Assembly: GCA_941918925.1 (NCBI GenBank)
Contig: OW799233.1
Span: forward strand, 111,783,833 to 111,847,832
Reading direction: 5' to 3'
DNA length: 64,000 bases
Source of the DNA: Phyto melanocephala
Taxonomy: Eukaryota; Arthropoda; Insecta; Diptera; Rhinophoridae
Positions 46,411 through 58,385 of the stretch are shown here, one piece after another. The notes under the pieces are model-generated. The model worked only from the letters and a program-made list of their open reading frames with translations, ran no database searches and was not told the DNA's origin. A program made the position numbers and the translations under genes. Position 1 is the stretch's first letter, and every line of letters starts with the position of its first letter.

Positions 46411-47912
46411 TATACCCTTCACACAGTGAAAAAGGGTATATATAGGTTTGTCATTCCGTGTGAAATTTCTACAATTTTCATTTCCGACCCCATAAATTAT
46501 ATATTTTCTGAAAGCTTATGAATAGGGGAGTCTATTAAGCCCTGTCAGTCTGTCAGTCTGTCCGTCTGACCGTCTGTCCGTGTGTATGTTGAAATCAACT
46601 TTTTGAAGCCCCCCGACATAGGTTGGACCCGGGTGAGGTATTAAAATATCAGAAATATTCGGGAGTAGATCGGTATTGAAAATTAGAAACAACTGAGATA
46701 TGAGCAAAAACCCACGACCACCTCGATTTTTTTTCACAAAAACAACATTTCAACAACAACATACATACATACAAACGTGTATACTGGTTAGAGAAAACGT
46801 GGCATCGAATCCCAACTGAGCCAAAAAAAATTTTTTTGTAATATTTTTAAAAATTTTTTTTAATTTTTTTTTTTATTTTTTTTTTATTTTTTATTTAATT
46901 TTTTTTATTTTTTTATACCCTTCACCTGTGGTGCACAAGGGTTTATATAGCTTTGTCATTCCGTTTGTAATTTCTGCAATTTTCATTTCCGACCCAATAA
47001 AGTATATATTTTCTGAAAGCTTATGAATAAAGGAGTCGATTAAGCCCTGACCGTCTGTCCGTCTGCCCGTCTGCCCGTCTGTCCGTGTGTTGGTTGAAAT
47101 CAACTTTTAGAAGCAACTATATGTTCCTCAGATCTGTATATGGTATCAATCTCTTGGAAATATCCAGGAATGAATCGCTATTGAAATTCAGCACAATCGC
47201 CCCATAACTTTCTGAGATATGAGTAAAAAACCACGACCACCTCGTTTTTTTTCACAATTACAACAACAACATACATACATACAAACATGTTAAAAACATA
47301 CAAAACAAAAAAAATTACAAAAAAAAAAAATATTAAAAATAAGAAAAAAATAATAAAAAAAACTACAAAAAAAAATTTTAAAAAAATTTCAAAAAAAATT
47401 TAAAAAAATTTTTGAAAAATTTTTCTAAAAAAATTTTTTAAAAAAATTTAAAAAAATTATAAAAAATAATAAAATATAAATAATATATTAAATAAAATAA
47501 AATAAAATTTTTTTGGCTCAGCTGGGATTCGATGCCACATTTATTCTAACGTGTACGTATGCACGTATTTTATATGGGATGAATGGTGTTACAAACAATT
47601 GTTATTGCATGACTACACGTTGTGAAGGGTATATAAGATTCGGCACGGCCGAATATAGCACTGTTACTTGTTTATTTTTTTTTGTTTTATATATGTATAT
47701 TATATATATAATAATTTTTTTTTAATTTTTTTTTTAAATTTTTTTTTAAATTTTTATTTAAAAATTTTTTTTTTTTTCGTTTTTTTAACATACATTCGTG
47801 TACGTATTTCATATGGGATGAATGGTGATACAAGCAACTGTTATTGCATGACTACAAGATGTGAAGGGTATATAAGATTCGGCATGGCCGAATATAGCAC
47901 TCTTACTTGTTT
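46411..47912 (+). mobile_element. DINE-1-like element, outer copy
   Basis: Begins TATACCCTTCACACAGTG, carries the CCGACCCCATAAATTATATA and GTCCGTCTGACC blocks and CATCGAATCCCAACTGAGCC, then a T-rich tract, and ends with GGTATATAAGATTCGGCATG and CTCTTACTTGTTT at 47912. It matches the element at 5291-6173 in subfamily. A second DINE-1-like element sits in its T-rich tract. Confidence 0.75.
46914..47673 (+). mobile_element. DINE-1-like element nested in another
   Basis: A complete copy of the second subfamily: TATACCCTTCACCTGTGGTG start, GTCTGCCCGTCTGCCCGTCT run, CAGCTGGGATTCGATGCCAC, and the 3' hairpin ATTCGGC-ACG-GCCGAAT with TTACTTGTTTA. It interrupts the poly-T tract of the outer copy. Confidence 0.75.
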
Positions 47913-48354
47913 TTTTTTTTAATTTTTTTATTAAGAGCAATATAAGATCACTACAAGCATTTCGTTTATGATTGTTGTCATGTGTTACACGCTGATGTAT
48001 ACGTTTGTGGCAACTGTTAGTTTTGTTGTTATTGTAATTTACAAAAAAAAAATAAAACAAAAAACTTAAAAAAACATAGATTTTATTGTAGGCGCTCATG
48101 TCACTTATATCTTAGTCTTTTAGTTATTGTTAGTCATTGAAGAGCTTAGAAATAAAAGTTCTTTATCAAATACTTTTAGCTAATATATATGCTGATAACA
48201 GACCGGTTGATAAAATTTTTTTAAAGGGCGCCCGAAAGTATATATAAATTTTGGATTTTTTGTTTGTTTTGCAGTGTGTTAAAGTTGCTGATTTTCCGAT
48301 CTGATACATTTTTATTATATGCTAGCAAAATATACGCTATTTTGCTTAAGGCTA
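47913..48354. other. AT-rich spacer
   Basis: Nothing recognised. Confidence 0.4.
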
Positions 48355-48659
48355 TAATACACGGCATGTTTTTTACATCTGACTTTAAAATCTGTGACAT
48401 ATGAAAATCTACATGTCTGTCTGTATTGTACTTTTACAGGTAACCATCGCTGACTGCTTTGCAGCAGGAGAGATTTCTGCCAACGGCTGATGCCACATGT
48501 TTTGACAGAAGAATATAGAGCGCGCTCTAATTGAAATTTTGTCAGATGTCTCAACACATGTTTTTTACAGAAGTAATGTTTTAATGGTAACACACGACAT
48601 GTTCGTATTTATCCGTGTGGAATTTTTCAAGTCAGATGTAAAAAACATGCCGTGTATTA
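48355..48659. mobile_element. 305-bp MITE with perfect ~32-bp inverted ends
   Basis: The left end starts TAATACACGGCATGTTTTTT and continues through ACATCTGACTT; the right end (about 48629-48659) is its exact complement. A target duplication is not clear (GCT occurs on both sides). No ORF. Superfamily unknown; Harbinger-type is possible. Confidence 0.75.
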
Positions 48660-49274
48660 GCTGCTTTACTCAGTTTATTTATTTAATTTTTAATTTATAT
48701 ATTTCATTATTTAAAGACTTAATAATTTGAGATTAACTTTATGAAAACTGGTTTTTCTTATTAATTTAACCGATAAAAGTGAAAGAAAGGTACTGCGAGG
48801 ACATATTCGGGACATATCTTGTATTTCTGCCAAGATCAGTGCTGCTTAGTTTTGAAAATTTAAATTCAGAAATGACCATAGAAAGAAGAAGGTAATTTTT
48901 TATACTTCTCTATAATTTTTGAAATAAACTTGAATTAACCCTGCTATCACGTTAGGGTCTTTTGATGACCCAAATCGTATTTAACATTACCGTATTTCTA
49001 TCTGGTGGAATATATTTGAAAGTTCTTACTACTCAGTTCATCAATTGCTGAAATATATTGAATTCAATTAGTTTTATCACCATTTTAGGCTTAGACAAAT
49101 TTTTATTGCAAGCGTTTACGCATATCATGTTCGGGTCATTTTCTGACCCTCTATCATTTTTGTTAAACGAATAATAAATATATAATATAAATATATAACA
49201 AAATAAGAATGACCGGCAAAACCACAAAAAAAAAAATAATGCATGGTTGTTGAAAGAGAGTTAACAAAAACCCT

Positions 49275-49666
49275 TTGTGCAGAGTATCGTCTCGAACACT
49301 GGAATGCTTTTCCAGTGGCACTGAAGCCTTCAGTATATTGACCGTAACTAATGGCACAGAATATTTTGATAAATATCGGATGATAAAGTGGACAACAATA
49401 CCTTCTTTGGAATGTGTAAGTCGTGCAGCAAGTGAAAATATTCTTCACACAAAATCTGGAGTGACCTCTTATGCTATTCATCGTACTTCAAAAATTCGTG
49501 ATACTTTTGATGTATGCCTTACAGAAGCAATGAAAAGGGATATATTTTACTACAGCAATTTGCCAGGAAGTGCTGTCTTCGAAAATTTTTAAGCTATAGA
49601 TGCTATTGAGTTCGATGCTTACCTGGGACTTCTAATACTTATTGGTATTTATTTACAATATATTTT
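49275..49666 (+). pseudogene. piggyBac transposase, N-terminal part
   Basis: The frame from 49275 includes TEYFDKYRMIKWTTIPSLEC and DTFDVCLTEAMKRDIFYY and stops at 49590. The bases after the stop then read DAIEFDAYLGLLILIGIYLQ, typical of the start of the piggyBac (DDE_Tnp_1_7) domain, up to the insertion at 49667. The first residues of the protein are not identified. Confidence 0.65.
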
Positions 49667-50687
49667 TATACCCGCCACCAAAAAAATGGTGGGGGTATAT
49701 TCATTTTGTCATTCCGTTTGTAACACATCGAAATATCCATTTTAGACCCCATAAAGTATATATATTCTGAATCGGGGTTTGATTTGATGACGATCTAGCT
49801 ATGTCCGTCCGTCTGTCCGTCTGTCCGTCTGTTGAAAGCACGATAGAGGTCGCACCGAAAAAGCTAAAGGGCTCAAATTTTGCCAGAATCTTTCTAATAG
49901 ACAAGGTTTGTTTGGTATTGAAAATGGGCTAAATCGGAATATTAGAAAGAGAGTTATAGCTCGTAAAGCAAGAATAGGTCGAAAAAACCGTGTCCTTCAA
50001 ACATCGAAAAAAAAGGAATTGTGTCCAAACGCATAAACGTAGAGTCATGAAACTTCGAATATATATTTCTCGAGTCAAAAGAATATTTCTCCCCAAAAAT
50101 TGCTTAAATCTATGCATTAGAAAAGGAGTTATAGGTCAAATTGTACGAAAATTTATACCGCTCAGTGTATATTTGAAGTTTAAAACGTAATAAAACTGAC
50201 AAAACTATATGTACGGTTCTGAAATTTTGCAAACATGGTTTTTTGGTCAAAGTCTTCGTTATAACGGAAAATAAATGTGCCACGCCCACTTTTTTTTTAA
50301 ATTTTTATAAAAATATATTCATTAGCATTTATTCATTGCAGATGGCGACATCTGTTGAAGGCGCCACTACATTTTGCAAACACTGAGGATGATGTCTTTG
50401 CTAAACATCACGTAGAACACTAGATGACTCTAGTAACATTTTTTTGCACAAACTACAAAGGAATTTTATAGGGGTTTGTGAAATCGAAAATGACCGAAGT
50501 TTGTTGACAAAAATTAACTAGAGTAATGATTTGTGCCCAACTTTACATATAGTTGTACACACAGTCTTGAGGTTTAAGATTTAAAAATATTAAAAAAAAA
50601 TGTGCATCAGTAGATTTAAAATAAGTATTTGAATATTTAAAATACATATTTTAACAAATTTTTTTTTATCTATCTATTTTTTTGTAA

Positions 50688-50780
50688 AGGGTGGTTAAAT
50701 TTTAAGGGCCACAGGGTGACTCAAAATAGACATGCTCAGCATTTTGCTAAAACAGGAAATTTATTAGTAAGATTTTGATT
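50688..50780 (+). repeat. Single end of a mariner-type element
   Basis: AAGGGTGGTTAAATTTTAAG, then GGCC, the same start as the element at 52038. No matching second end was found nearby. Confidence 0.5.
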
Positions 50781-51170
50781 TTTAAAGTTCTATAACATTT
50801 TACTTTTAGAAGATTTTCAAACGAAATAAGTTTTGTATAATTTTAAAATTTGTTAGCCATTAGTACATGAAAATAAATTGTTTATAATGTTTAGAAATAA
50901 TTTTTTTTTTATCTTTAGGTCTAAATTTTCCTAAATTCCTTTTTTTAATACACCATAACTTCTAGAAAACATAAGATAACAAAAAGAAATTAGCACCATT
51001 TAGTAGATAAAACTCTCCTCTATACCCCTATACCCCATTTTATACCCGTTACGATCCGACCGTGATCAGCAGACCAATTTTTGTGACACAAGGTCAAATA
51101 TTTTTTGCAAAATTTTAGTAAAAGAGCTAAACAAATTTTTTTGTAAAGTGTTTTTTTGAAGTATTTGAGT

Positions 51171-51560
51171 TTTTATATCCGCCACCAAAAAAATGGTATG
51201 TATATTCTTAATCGGAGTTTTATTTGACGACGATCTAGCTATGTCCGTCCGTATGTCCGTCTGTTAAAAGCACGATAGAGGTCCCATCGAAAAAGCTAGT
51301 GGGCTCAAATTTTGCCAGAATATGTCTTATACACAAGGTTTGTTTGGAATAGAAAATTGGCTAAATCGGAGTATAAGGAAGAAAGAAAAATTGCCTAAAT
51401 GCATGTATTAGGAAGGGAGTTAGAGATCAAAATGTACGAAAATTTATACCGCGCAGTGTATTTTCCAATATGTTAAAAATTTTAAACCTAATAAGAGTGA
51501 CAAATTTAGATCTACGATTCTGAAATTTTGAATTTTCTTCTGACGGAAAATAAATGTGAC
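51171..51560 (+). repeat. Second DINE-1-like 5' block
   Basis: TATATCCGCCACCAAAAAAA, then CGACGATCTAGCTATGTCCG and AAAGCACGATAGAGGTC repeat the start of the element at 49667 with many changes. It is an internal duplication or a nested partial copy. Confidence 0.6.
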
Positions 51561-52037
51561 ACGCCAACCTCCCATACAACGTTTTCTCTCAAATTCTTAT
51601 AATTTCGCTATAAATCGAATAATAAAGGACTTTATTGAAATATCTAAGTTGTATTTATTAGCATAAATAACTTCGACACACCTACTATAACGCTCACTTT
51701 CCACGTTATTTACTGTTAATGAAATTTAAATTTATAAAACCGACAAAATTAGAGGTATGATGATAAAATTTGCTACGGAAATCCTTCTAGTCAATGTTAT
51801 TGTTATGCCAGAAAATTTAGGTGACACGCCCACTCTTACGCCCACATCGTATATAATGCTTTATTTCAAATTCATATAATTTCTCAATGAATAAATATTT
51901 TGGAAGAATTACGGACTATATTGAAATATCTAAGTTGTATTTATTAGCAGACATTTTATTGACACGCTTACTTTAACGCCCATTTTCACTGAAACACTTA
52001 ATTTACGAAAACATTTTACCAGCATATCCAAGTTATA

Positions 52038-52521
52038 AAGGGTGGTTAAATTTTAAGGGCCGATGTTGATTTTGAATAAAACACAAATTATTTAGGAAAT
52101 TATTATCATTTCTTTTTTAATGATAATATTTGTATGGTTCAATTATGTATGGAACAAAATATCGGCCAAATGGCCCCGCGACCTCAACGGCACACCTCGA
52201 TCCGATAGTCCAAATTTTAAATAACATTGCTGATGCTCAATTGTTTGGCACGATGATGAGTCGAAGTTGACTGTTTTTTTGCCACACTATCGCGATAAAC
52301 AGCAATGCTTCTCATTTAACGAATTTAGAAGGCATTCATAGATGTTCTAACATTTTATACAGACCTGGGGCCGAATTACGGCATTCGATATCGATCGAAA
52401 TTTTACTCGAACGATCGAGTATGCTTTAGGTATATAGATTCTAATAAGAGTTTTCAAATTTCGATCACGTTCGAGTGCCGTAATTCGGCCTCTGTTTTAA
52501 ATTTAAAATTTAACCACCCTC
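52038..52521 (-). mobile_element. Tc1/mariner-type deletion derivative
   Basis: Flanked by TA (52036-52037 and 52522-52523), with inverted ends AAGGGTGGTTAAATTT / AAATTTAACCACCCTC. On the minus strand near 52140-52225 it reads like the C-terminal end of a DDE transposase of this superfamily (NLDYRIEVCR, then after one frame change HLADILFHT and a stop). The rest of the gene is missing. It holds a nested MITE. Confidence 0.7.
52369..52490. mobile_element. 122-bp MITE inside the mariner-type derivative
   Basis: Ends GGCCGAATTACGGCATTCGA and the complement of its partner GGCCGAATTACGGCACTCGA; the arms continue to ATCGAAATT with a few changes. It is nearly all inverted repeat. The target duplication is unclear. 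Confidence 0.65.
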
Positions 52522-52630
52522 TACAAAGAAAGCCATTAACAAAATAATAATTATTGTGCTTTAAATGTACACAAAATTGGTGGTGGGTATAAAAGATTCG
52601 GCACAGCCGAATATAGTGCTCTTACTTGTT

Positions 52631-53841
52631 TCTTTTATAATTGTATGCAGAACATATTATTCTTTAAGGATGCTACCGATCATACGGTGAATGTGTTAAC
52701 TCCCTGTGGGACGAGTTTCATGGACGTCCTTTTCTGAGAGCAATCATGTCTTTACAGCTTTTTAGTAACATTTCTCGTGTACTAGCATTTGACGATAGGC
52801 AAAGTATAAGATCGGAAAAAACAGGAGATAAACTTGCTCCTATTCGCACATTTTACGAGCAATGGACTCAACGAACAGTATATTCCGTTCTGAGGTAGAT
52901 TTCCTTTCAAAATATATATCTAATTAAACCTGAGAAATTTGGCATTAAAGAGTGGATAGCAGTGGATTCTGACACCGCGTTTTGCTTACATTTCCAAATA
53001 TACTCGGGCAAAGTGGGAGACAATGCTGAAAGGAACCAAGGCGAACGGGTTGTTCTAGACTTAGTGTCTTCATACCATGGAAGAAATGTGACTACCGATC
53101 ATTTTTTTACGAGTCATTATCTTTGATTAGAACTACTAAAGCAAACAATTACTATTGTTGGCACAGTGAAACAACACAAGAATGGCGTAAGCTTCAAATA
53201 AACTCAAGTAAATTTTTTTTCATGAAAAACAAATTGTAGTTTTGTATGTGCCAAAAAATACAGAATGGTTTATTTGCTTAGCACTTTTCACCATAACAGC
53301 AACATTTTGCAAGATCTTCCAAAAAAAATTCCGGAAGTAGTTGAATACTACAACTCGACAAAAGGCGGAGTCGACACATTGGATCAAATGGTTCGTACAT
53401 ATTCGTGCAACAGAAAAACCAATCGGTGGCCAGTTGCCCTGTTTTCTAATTTATTAGATATTTCTGCTCTCAATGCTTTTATAATATGGACCGAAATATA
53501 TCCTGAATGTAAAAAAAGCGCACAAAAGGCGCCTATTTTTAGAGTAACTCGGTAAATATTTATCTTAAGAACATATGAAGAGACGTAGTCGGCTTCCTCG
53601 TGCAGAAGCCTCTGCATCATTGCTACGAAGAATTCGAGAAGAAGACAGTGTATCACCATCTACGAATTCGCCTTCTCCAAAACCACAATACCCTAGTGAA
53701 TGGAAAAGGTGCAAATTTTTCACGTCGAAAAAGAAAAAAAAGACCTTTACTGAGTGCATAACTTGCAAAAAAAAACTCTGTTTCTCCGTCACACCGACAC
53801 ACAATCACTCTTACGATGAGATATTGCAATTTTCTCAATAA
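52631..53841 (+). pseudogene. piggyBac transposase, central and C-terminal parts
   Basis: Starting with LWDEFHGRPFLRAIMSLQLF and DDRQSIRSEKTGDKLAPIRT, the frame stops near 52896. The segment carrying the first catalytic Asp of piggyBac (the DEQ-type motif) is deleted: the text jumps from TQRTVYSVLR to SFQNIYLIKPEKFGIKEW. The second Asp is present in RNVTTDHFFTSHYL and the third in YYNSTKGGVDTLDQM (frame 53265-53555). A Cys-rich C-terminal region follows in another frame (53575-53841) with CKFF...CITCKKKLC. Several stops and frame changes separate these parts. The gene is dead; its age precedes the nested insertions or overlaps them. Confidence 0.8.
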
Positions 53842-53913
53842 AAAAATTTGGGGTCAAAATATGACCCGAACATAACATGTGTATTTTTTTTTCTAACATA
53901 GTAGCAGGGTTAA

Positions 53914-54858
53914 TAGTATCCAATTTCAGAATAAAAAAACATAAAATATACAAGATAAAAAGTATATATGTATTTACATGAGTAATAATGATGCATTCAT
54001 TTATTCTTTCTTTCATTCATTCATCCATTCATTCATTCATTCATTTATTCATTTATTTATTTATTAAGTGAAATAAAATGATAATTATTAAAAAGTACTT
54101 TTGGATGAATAGTCTCTAATTTCAAAATTCTAGCTTCTCAGATGTAGAAAGTCTGACAGAAATCTTCACGAAATAAAAATAAAATTAATACGATTCTTAT
54201 TTACACACACTCATACATATACATATAAATCATTTGCTTAGGTAGGAAATACACACAGCACAGCACACGCTTTTTTAATTCATTGTACGAACAAACAATA
54301 ACTTATGTGAATTCTATTCAATCTGTTAAGGACTTAGTTAATAGTTTTTATAAATATAGGGTAGTTTAAGCTTTTAGCGAAATAAGTTGAAAATATGTTA
54401 CAAATTAAAATAATACTTTAATGAAGAACTTTGTGCTATTAAGAATAGTAATTTCGTAATAGAAATGTTTGCCATTTTATTACGTCTGGTGTTTGAAAGC
54501 ATTAGTTTTTGTTTTTGTTGTTGTGGAAGATTTTGTAAAAGCTTTTAGAATACCATAGAGTTATTTTGTTTTCTTAATTTATTACTTGTTTTTACAAGTA
54601 ATAGAAGTAGAATATAGCAATTAGCTGAGTTGAATAAATAAAGATTTATATTATAATTTATCATGATCTACCATAACTACGTACAGTGACAGTCTATTTA
54701 ATAAAATAATGTATAACAAAATCATAGTTTTTTGCTCGAAAACTTTAATTATCTGTACCATAGAAGATATTTCGTCCTCCAGTTTTTTTTTCCACCGAAT
54801 GGAATCGCTTAATTTCTTTTTAGGTTTGCAATAAATTAAGGATTTATTCTGGACTTTG
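53914..54858. other. AT-rich stretch with (ATTC)n
   Basis: An ATTC/ATTT tetranucleotide run lies at about 54002-54065. No gene recognised. Confidence 0.5.
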
Positions 54859-55045
54859 CACGCATATAAAAAACATGGTTACGACATAATCACGATGGTC
54901 ATATTATATTGTCTGTAACAAAATTTGGGTGCCAGAAACAAGTAATAATTATTCTAATTTCTTTTATCATATATTTTGCCACGATAATCCTGCGTTTGTT
55001 TGAGTTTTAACATTTAGTGTTTACTTTTTGTGTTAATTTTGATTT
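54859..55045 (+). repeat. TA-flanked CACGCAAAG element, copy 3 (5' fragment)
   Basis: CACGCATATAAAAAACATGG, then TCACGATGGTCATATTATAT and TTTATCATATATTTTGCCAC align with the start of copy 2. The right part is absent or too decayed. Confidence 0.6.
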
Positions 55046-55379
55046 CGTTGTCGGTTAAAAGGACTATGACTTAAAAAAATGATTATGAAATTATTTCAGT
55101 ATGTATGTTTTACTTAAAAAATGATGCGTTAGTTCCTGTTTCAAAACATAAGGGATGTCGAAAGAAAGTCTTAATTAAGAAAAGTTATTGGGAGCTAATA
55201 GTATAACGTTGCCACTTGTTTATTTGTTAAAAAGTCCTGGAACAAAATGAATGCCTGTTATTTAAAATTTTTTTTTTAAATTTTTCCTTCCAATTGTTGA
55301 CAATGGCGGCGAATTGGCATATCTTTACTAACACTGGCTGATAACGCAGAAATATTCCCCTCGTTACCCATTTTTTCAT
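55046..55379. other. AT-rich spacer
   Basis: Nothing recognised. Confidence 0.4.
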
Positions 55380-56459
55380 ACAGGGTGTTAACAGCTAAAA
55401 TAGCATAAATATCTTTTTACACAATTAGTTGATTTTTACCATAATAATTTCCGATCTTATAAAGTTTATAGTTTCAAAAGATTATGAGTAGAAAAGTAGA
55501 ATAAGCAATGTCTGATTGTACGTGTGTAAGATGAAATCAACTTTTAACGGATCAGTTGATCAGATTTGTATGTGGTATCAAACTTTTGGTAATTTTAAAG
55601 AATGTATAGCTATTAAAATCCAGCACACTTTGCCTTCTAATCTTCTGAAATTTGAGCAACTGAACAAAACTTTTTTTTTCCCTTTAATACTTTTATCAAA
55701 AAATTTTAAATATTTTTAGCTTTAGGATAATTTACAGATACGTTTGTTAGTTACTATTTCTACATATAGAATTTTTGACAATACGTTCTCTAATCAGAAA
55801 ATTTATACGCAAACATTATTTAAAAAAATATATTTTTTTAAATATACCAAGTTTCACAAGCTCCTAAATAATATTTGGGCACGCTGGTAACACCCAATTA
55901 CTTGCGTAGCCTTGAATGTTACTCATAAGAAGTTTCTAGATTACCGAAATAGTCAAATGTAAGAGCTTTAATAGCAAAATGTAATATGCTTTAAAAACGT
56001 ATAAAATCTATGGTGGCTGCCACTACATGGAAAGAAAAATCATGGTTACCATATGATCTCGGCGTTGGTTTTATACTCTGCATAACACTATTTGGTTGTC
56101 GAAACCGGGAAAAGTTATTTTAATTTTATTTTATCATATATTTTGTTACAATAATCAAAGGCTTGTTTGAATTGTATCATTTAATGTTCACTTTCGTTAT
56201 GGTTGTTTTTTAAAAATAGTATGATTTGAAAAAGTTATTCTGGCAAAAATAATATTTTATTCTTAACAACTTTAAATAATCATTAAATAATAGGTGAGAC
56301 AATAGTATGATTACAATGCAATCAAAATATAATTTTTCTGAATACAATTTGATTTCAACTGTTCTTATTCTTGTTGAACAAATTTTTATTATTTCAAAAT
56401 TTTGAGATTTTGGAAAAATACACAAAATTAAAAAAAAAAATTAAAAAATAAGACACTAT

Positions 56460-57134
56460 AAACAAGTAACAGTGCTTTATTCGGCCGTGCCGAATCTTAT
56501 ATACCCTTCACAACGTGTAGTCATGCAATAACAATTGTTTGTATCACCATTCATTTCATATAAAATACGTATATATGTAAAACACATACCAAAAAAAAAA
56601 TTACAAAAAAATATATAGAAAATAAAAAAAATAATAAAAAAAATTTAAAAAAAAATTTAAAAAAATTTTTTAAAAAATTTTTTAAAAAAATGTTTTAAAA
56701 AAAATATAAATAGTATATTAAATAAATTTTTTTTGGCTCAGCTGGAATTCGATGCCACGTTTACTTTAACCAGTATGTATGGAGGTTGTTGTTGTAATTG
56801 TTAAAAAAAAACGAGGTGGTCGTGGTTTTTTGCTCATATCTCAGAAAGCTATGGGGCGATTGTGCTGAATTTCAATAGCGATTCATTTCTGGATATTTCC
56901 AAGAGATTGATACCATATAGAGATCTGAGGAACATATAGTTGCTTCTAAAAGTTGATTTTAACCAACACACGGACAGACGGGCAGACGGACAGACGGTCA
57001 GGGCTTAATCGACTCCTCTATTCATAAGCTTTCAGAAAATATATACTTTATGGGGTCGGAAATGAAAATTGTAGAAATTACAAACGGAATGACAAAGCTC
57101 TATATATACTTGTGCACCACAGGTGAAGGTTATA
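56460..57134 (-). mobile_element. DINE-1-like element nested in copy 4
   Basis: On the minus strand it runs from TATAACCTTCACCTGTGGTG through CCGACCCCATAAAGTATATA and GTCCGTCTGCCCGTCTGTCC to the hairpin ATTCGGC-ACG-GCCGAAT and TTACTTGTT at 56460. Same subfamily as 46914-47673. Confidence 0.75.
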
Positions 57135-57249
57135 AAAATATTGGTATATAAATTGCAACTTAAAAGCTAAGTACAAGCAATATATGTAACTACTTAATAG
57201 CAAAGACAATAATTGCCGTAAAAAAAAAAGATTGTCGATTTCAACTGTA

Positions 57250-58385
57250 CACAGAAAAAAAATTGCTAAAATTTGTTTTATTAATTAAATTTTTGATTTG
57301 TTTTTGAATTCTAATTATAGTTGTTATTAATTTAATTAAATTTTTTAATTGATATTAAATATTTCCAAAAAACAAAGCGATTTCTGTCAGTTGAAAAAAA
57401 AATTAAAAAAATATTTTTTTAAATTACATTTTCCGTAAAATTTAATTTGAAGAATAAATTTAATATAATTGTTACTCAAGGAGCAGAATAATAAAAAATA
57501 GTCGCCAATCTGCAAGAAGAAGTTCTGGTAAGTGCACATATGTACACACATACATATATAAAAATATGTTCTGTTTTAAATATAATATTTAAGTGGTTTC
57601 GGTTTCATTGTAGGTATGACAAAATTCATTACGTAATTATTGTATCCCCTTATATTCCTTGGAATTCTCAATTTAATAGGTAAGTTAAGTTGAATTTCTT
57701 CACTCTGCCTGATCTAGCCTTTTTACCGGTTAATATTCCTTTATAACTAGGTCGTTGATGCTAAAACTTATTTTTGGAAATCTGGCTTTTGATATGGTAT
57801 AGTAAATATGTGTATGTGTGTGGAACCCTATTTCTTATCGTTAATTTTATTATATAAGTAACGAAATGTAATTTTTTTTTTTTTTTTTTTTTATTTATTC
57901 AAATATATATTTATTAAATATATATGTAGATTCCTTTGTATTATAAATGTATATTAAAAATAAATAAACATAAAAAATATTATTTTTTTGTATCTCTCTT
58001 AAACAGCTTTAATAAGTTTTATTATTGATGTAATAAATGCTTTAGTTTTATAAATATCAAATCTTAAATATAGGCATGATTAAATTAATTAAAATCATTT
58101 TTGAAAATTAAGGAAATTTTATTTATTTATTTATTTATTTTGTATTCCCATACAACAAGACTTAAAGTCTTATAATTATAGTACAGGATGAGTAAATTGA
58201 ACAGGATTAATTAGTTAATTTTTTAATACTGTTTTTATTGATATTTTTCTCAATAATTTTTCAATTAAAACTATTAATTTTCATTTAATTAATAGTATCA
58301 TTTTGATGCTTGGAGCAAATTTAAAAAATTGTTTAATTAATAATATTAACTTCGTAATAGCAATTCATATTTATTTATTTCTGTG
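57250..58385. mobile_element. TA-flanked AT-rich element with CACAGAAA ends
   Basis: Ends CACAGAAAAAAAATTG and ATTTATTTATTTCTGTG, with TA at 57248-57249 and 58386-58387. Copy 2 shows the empty site: TTTCAATTGTAGTCAT with a single TA, against TTTCAACTGTA...TAGTCAT here. So 1136 bp were inserted with TA duplication, as for Tc1/mariner-type elements. No ORF. Confidence 0.78.

Larger units (their letters stand above)
49667..52630 (+). mobile_element. DINE-1-like element inserted in the piggyBac gene
   Basis: Starts TATACCCGCCACCAAAAAAA with GGTGGGGGTATA, has ATTTTAGACCCCATAAAGTA and GTCCGTCCGTCTGTCC, and ends GGTGGGTATAAAAGATTCGG with the hairpin and CTCTTACTTGTTT. It also contains a second 5'-like block from about 51171 and a mariner-type derivative, so it is a composite. 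piggyBac coding sequence resumes after it. Confidence 0.72.
48939..53909 (+). mobile_element. piggyBac-family transposon, interrupted
   Basis: TTAA at 48935-48938 and 53910-53913 borders ends CCCTGCTA...TAGCAGGG, and the terminal repeats agree at 14 of the first 17 bases. Subterminal inverted repeats ATGTTCGGGTCATT (about 49127) and their complement (about 53861-53873) flank the coding part. It carries a broken transposase gene split by about 2.96 kb of nested elements. The motif GGGTCA...TGACCC recurs near both ends, as in transposase-binding repeats of this family. Confidence 0.88.

Noticed and set aside
53384..53838. Minus-strand frames opposite the piggyBac C-terminal part
   Set aside because: They are shadows of the plus-strand transposase remains.
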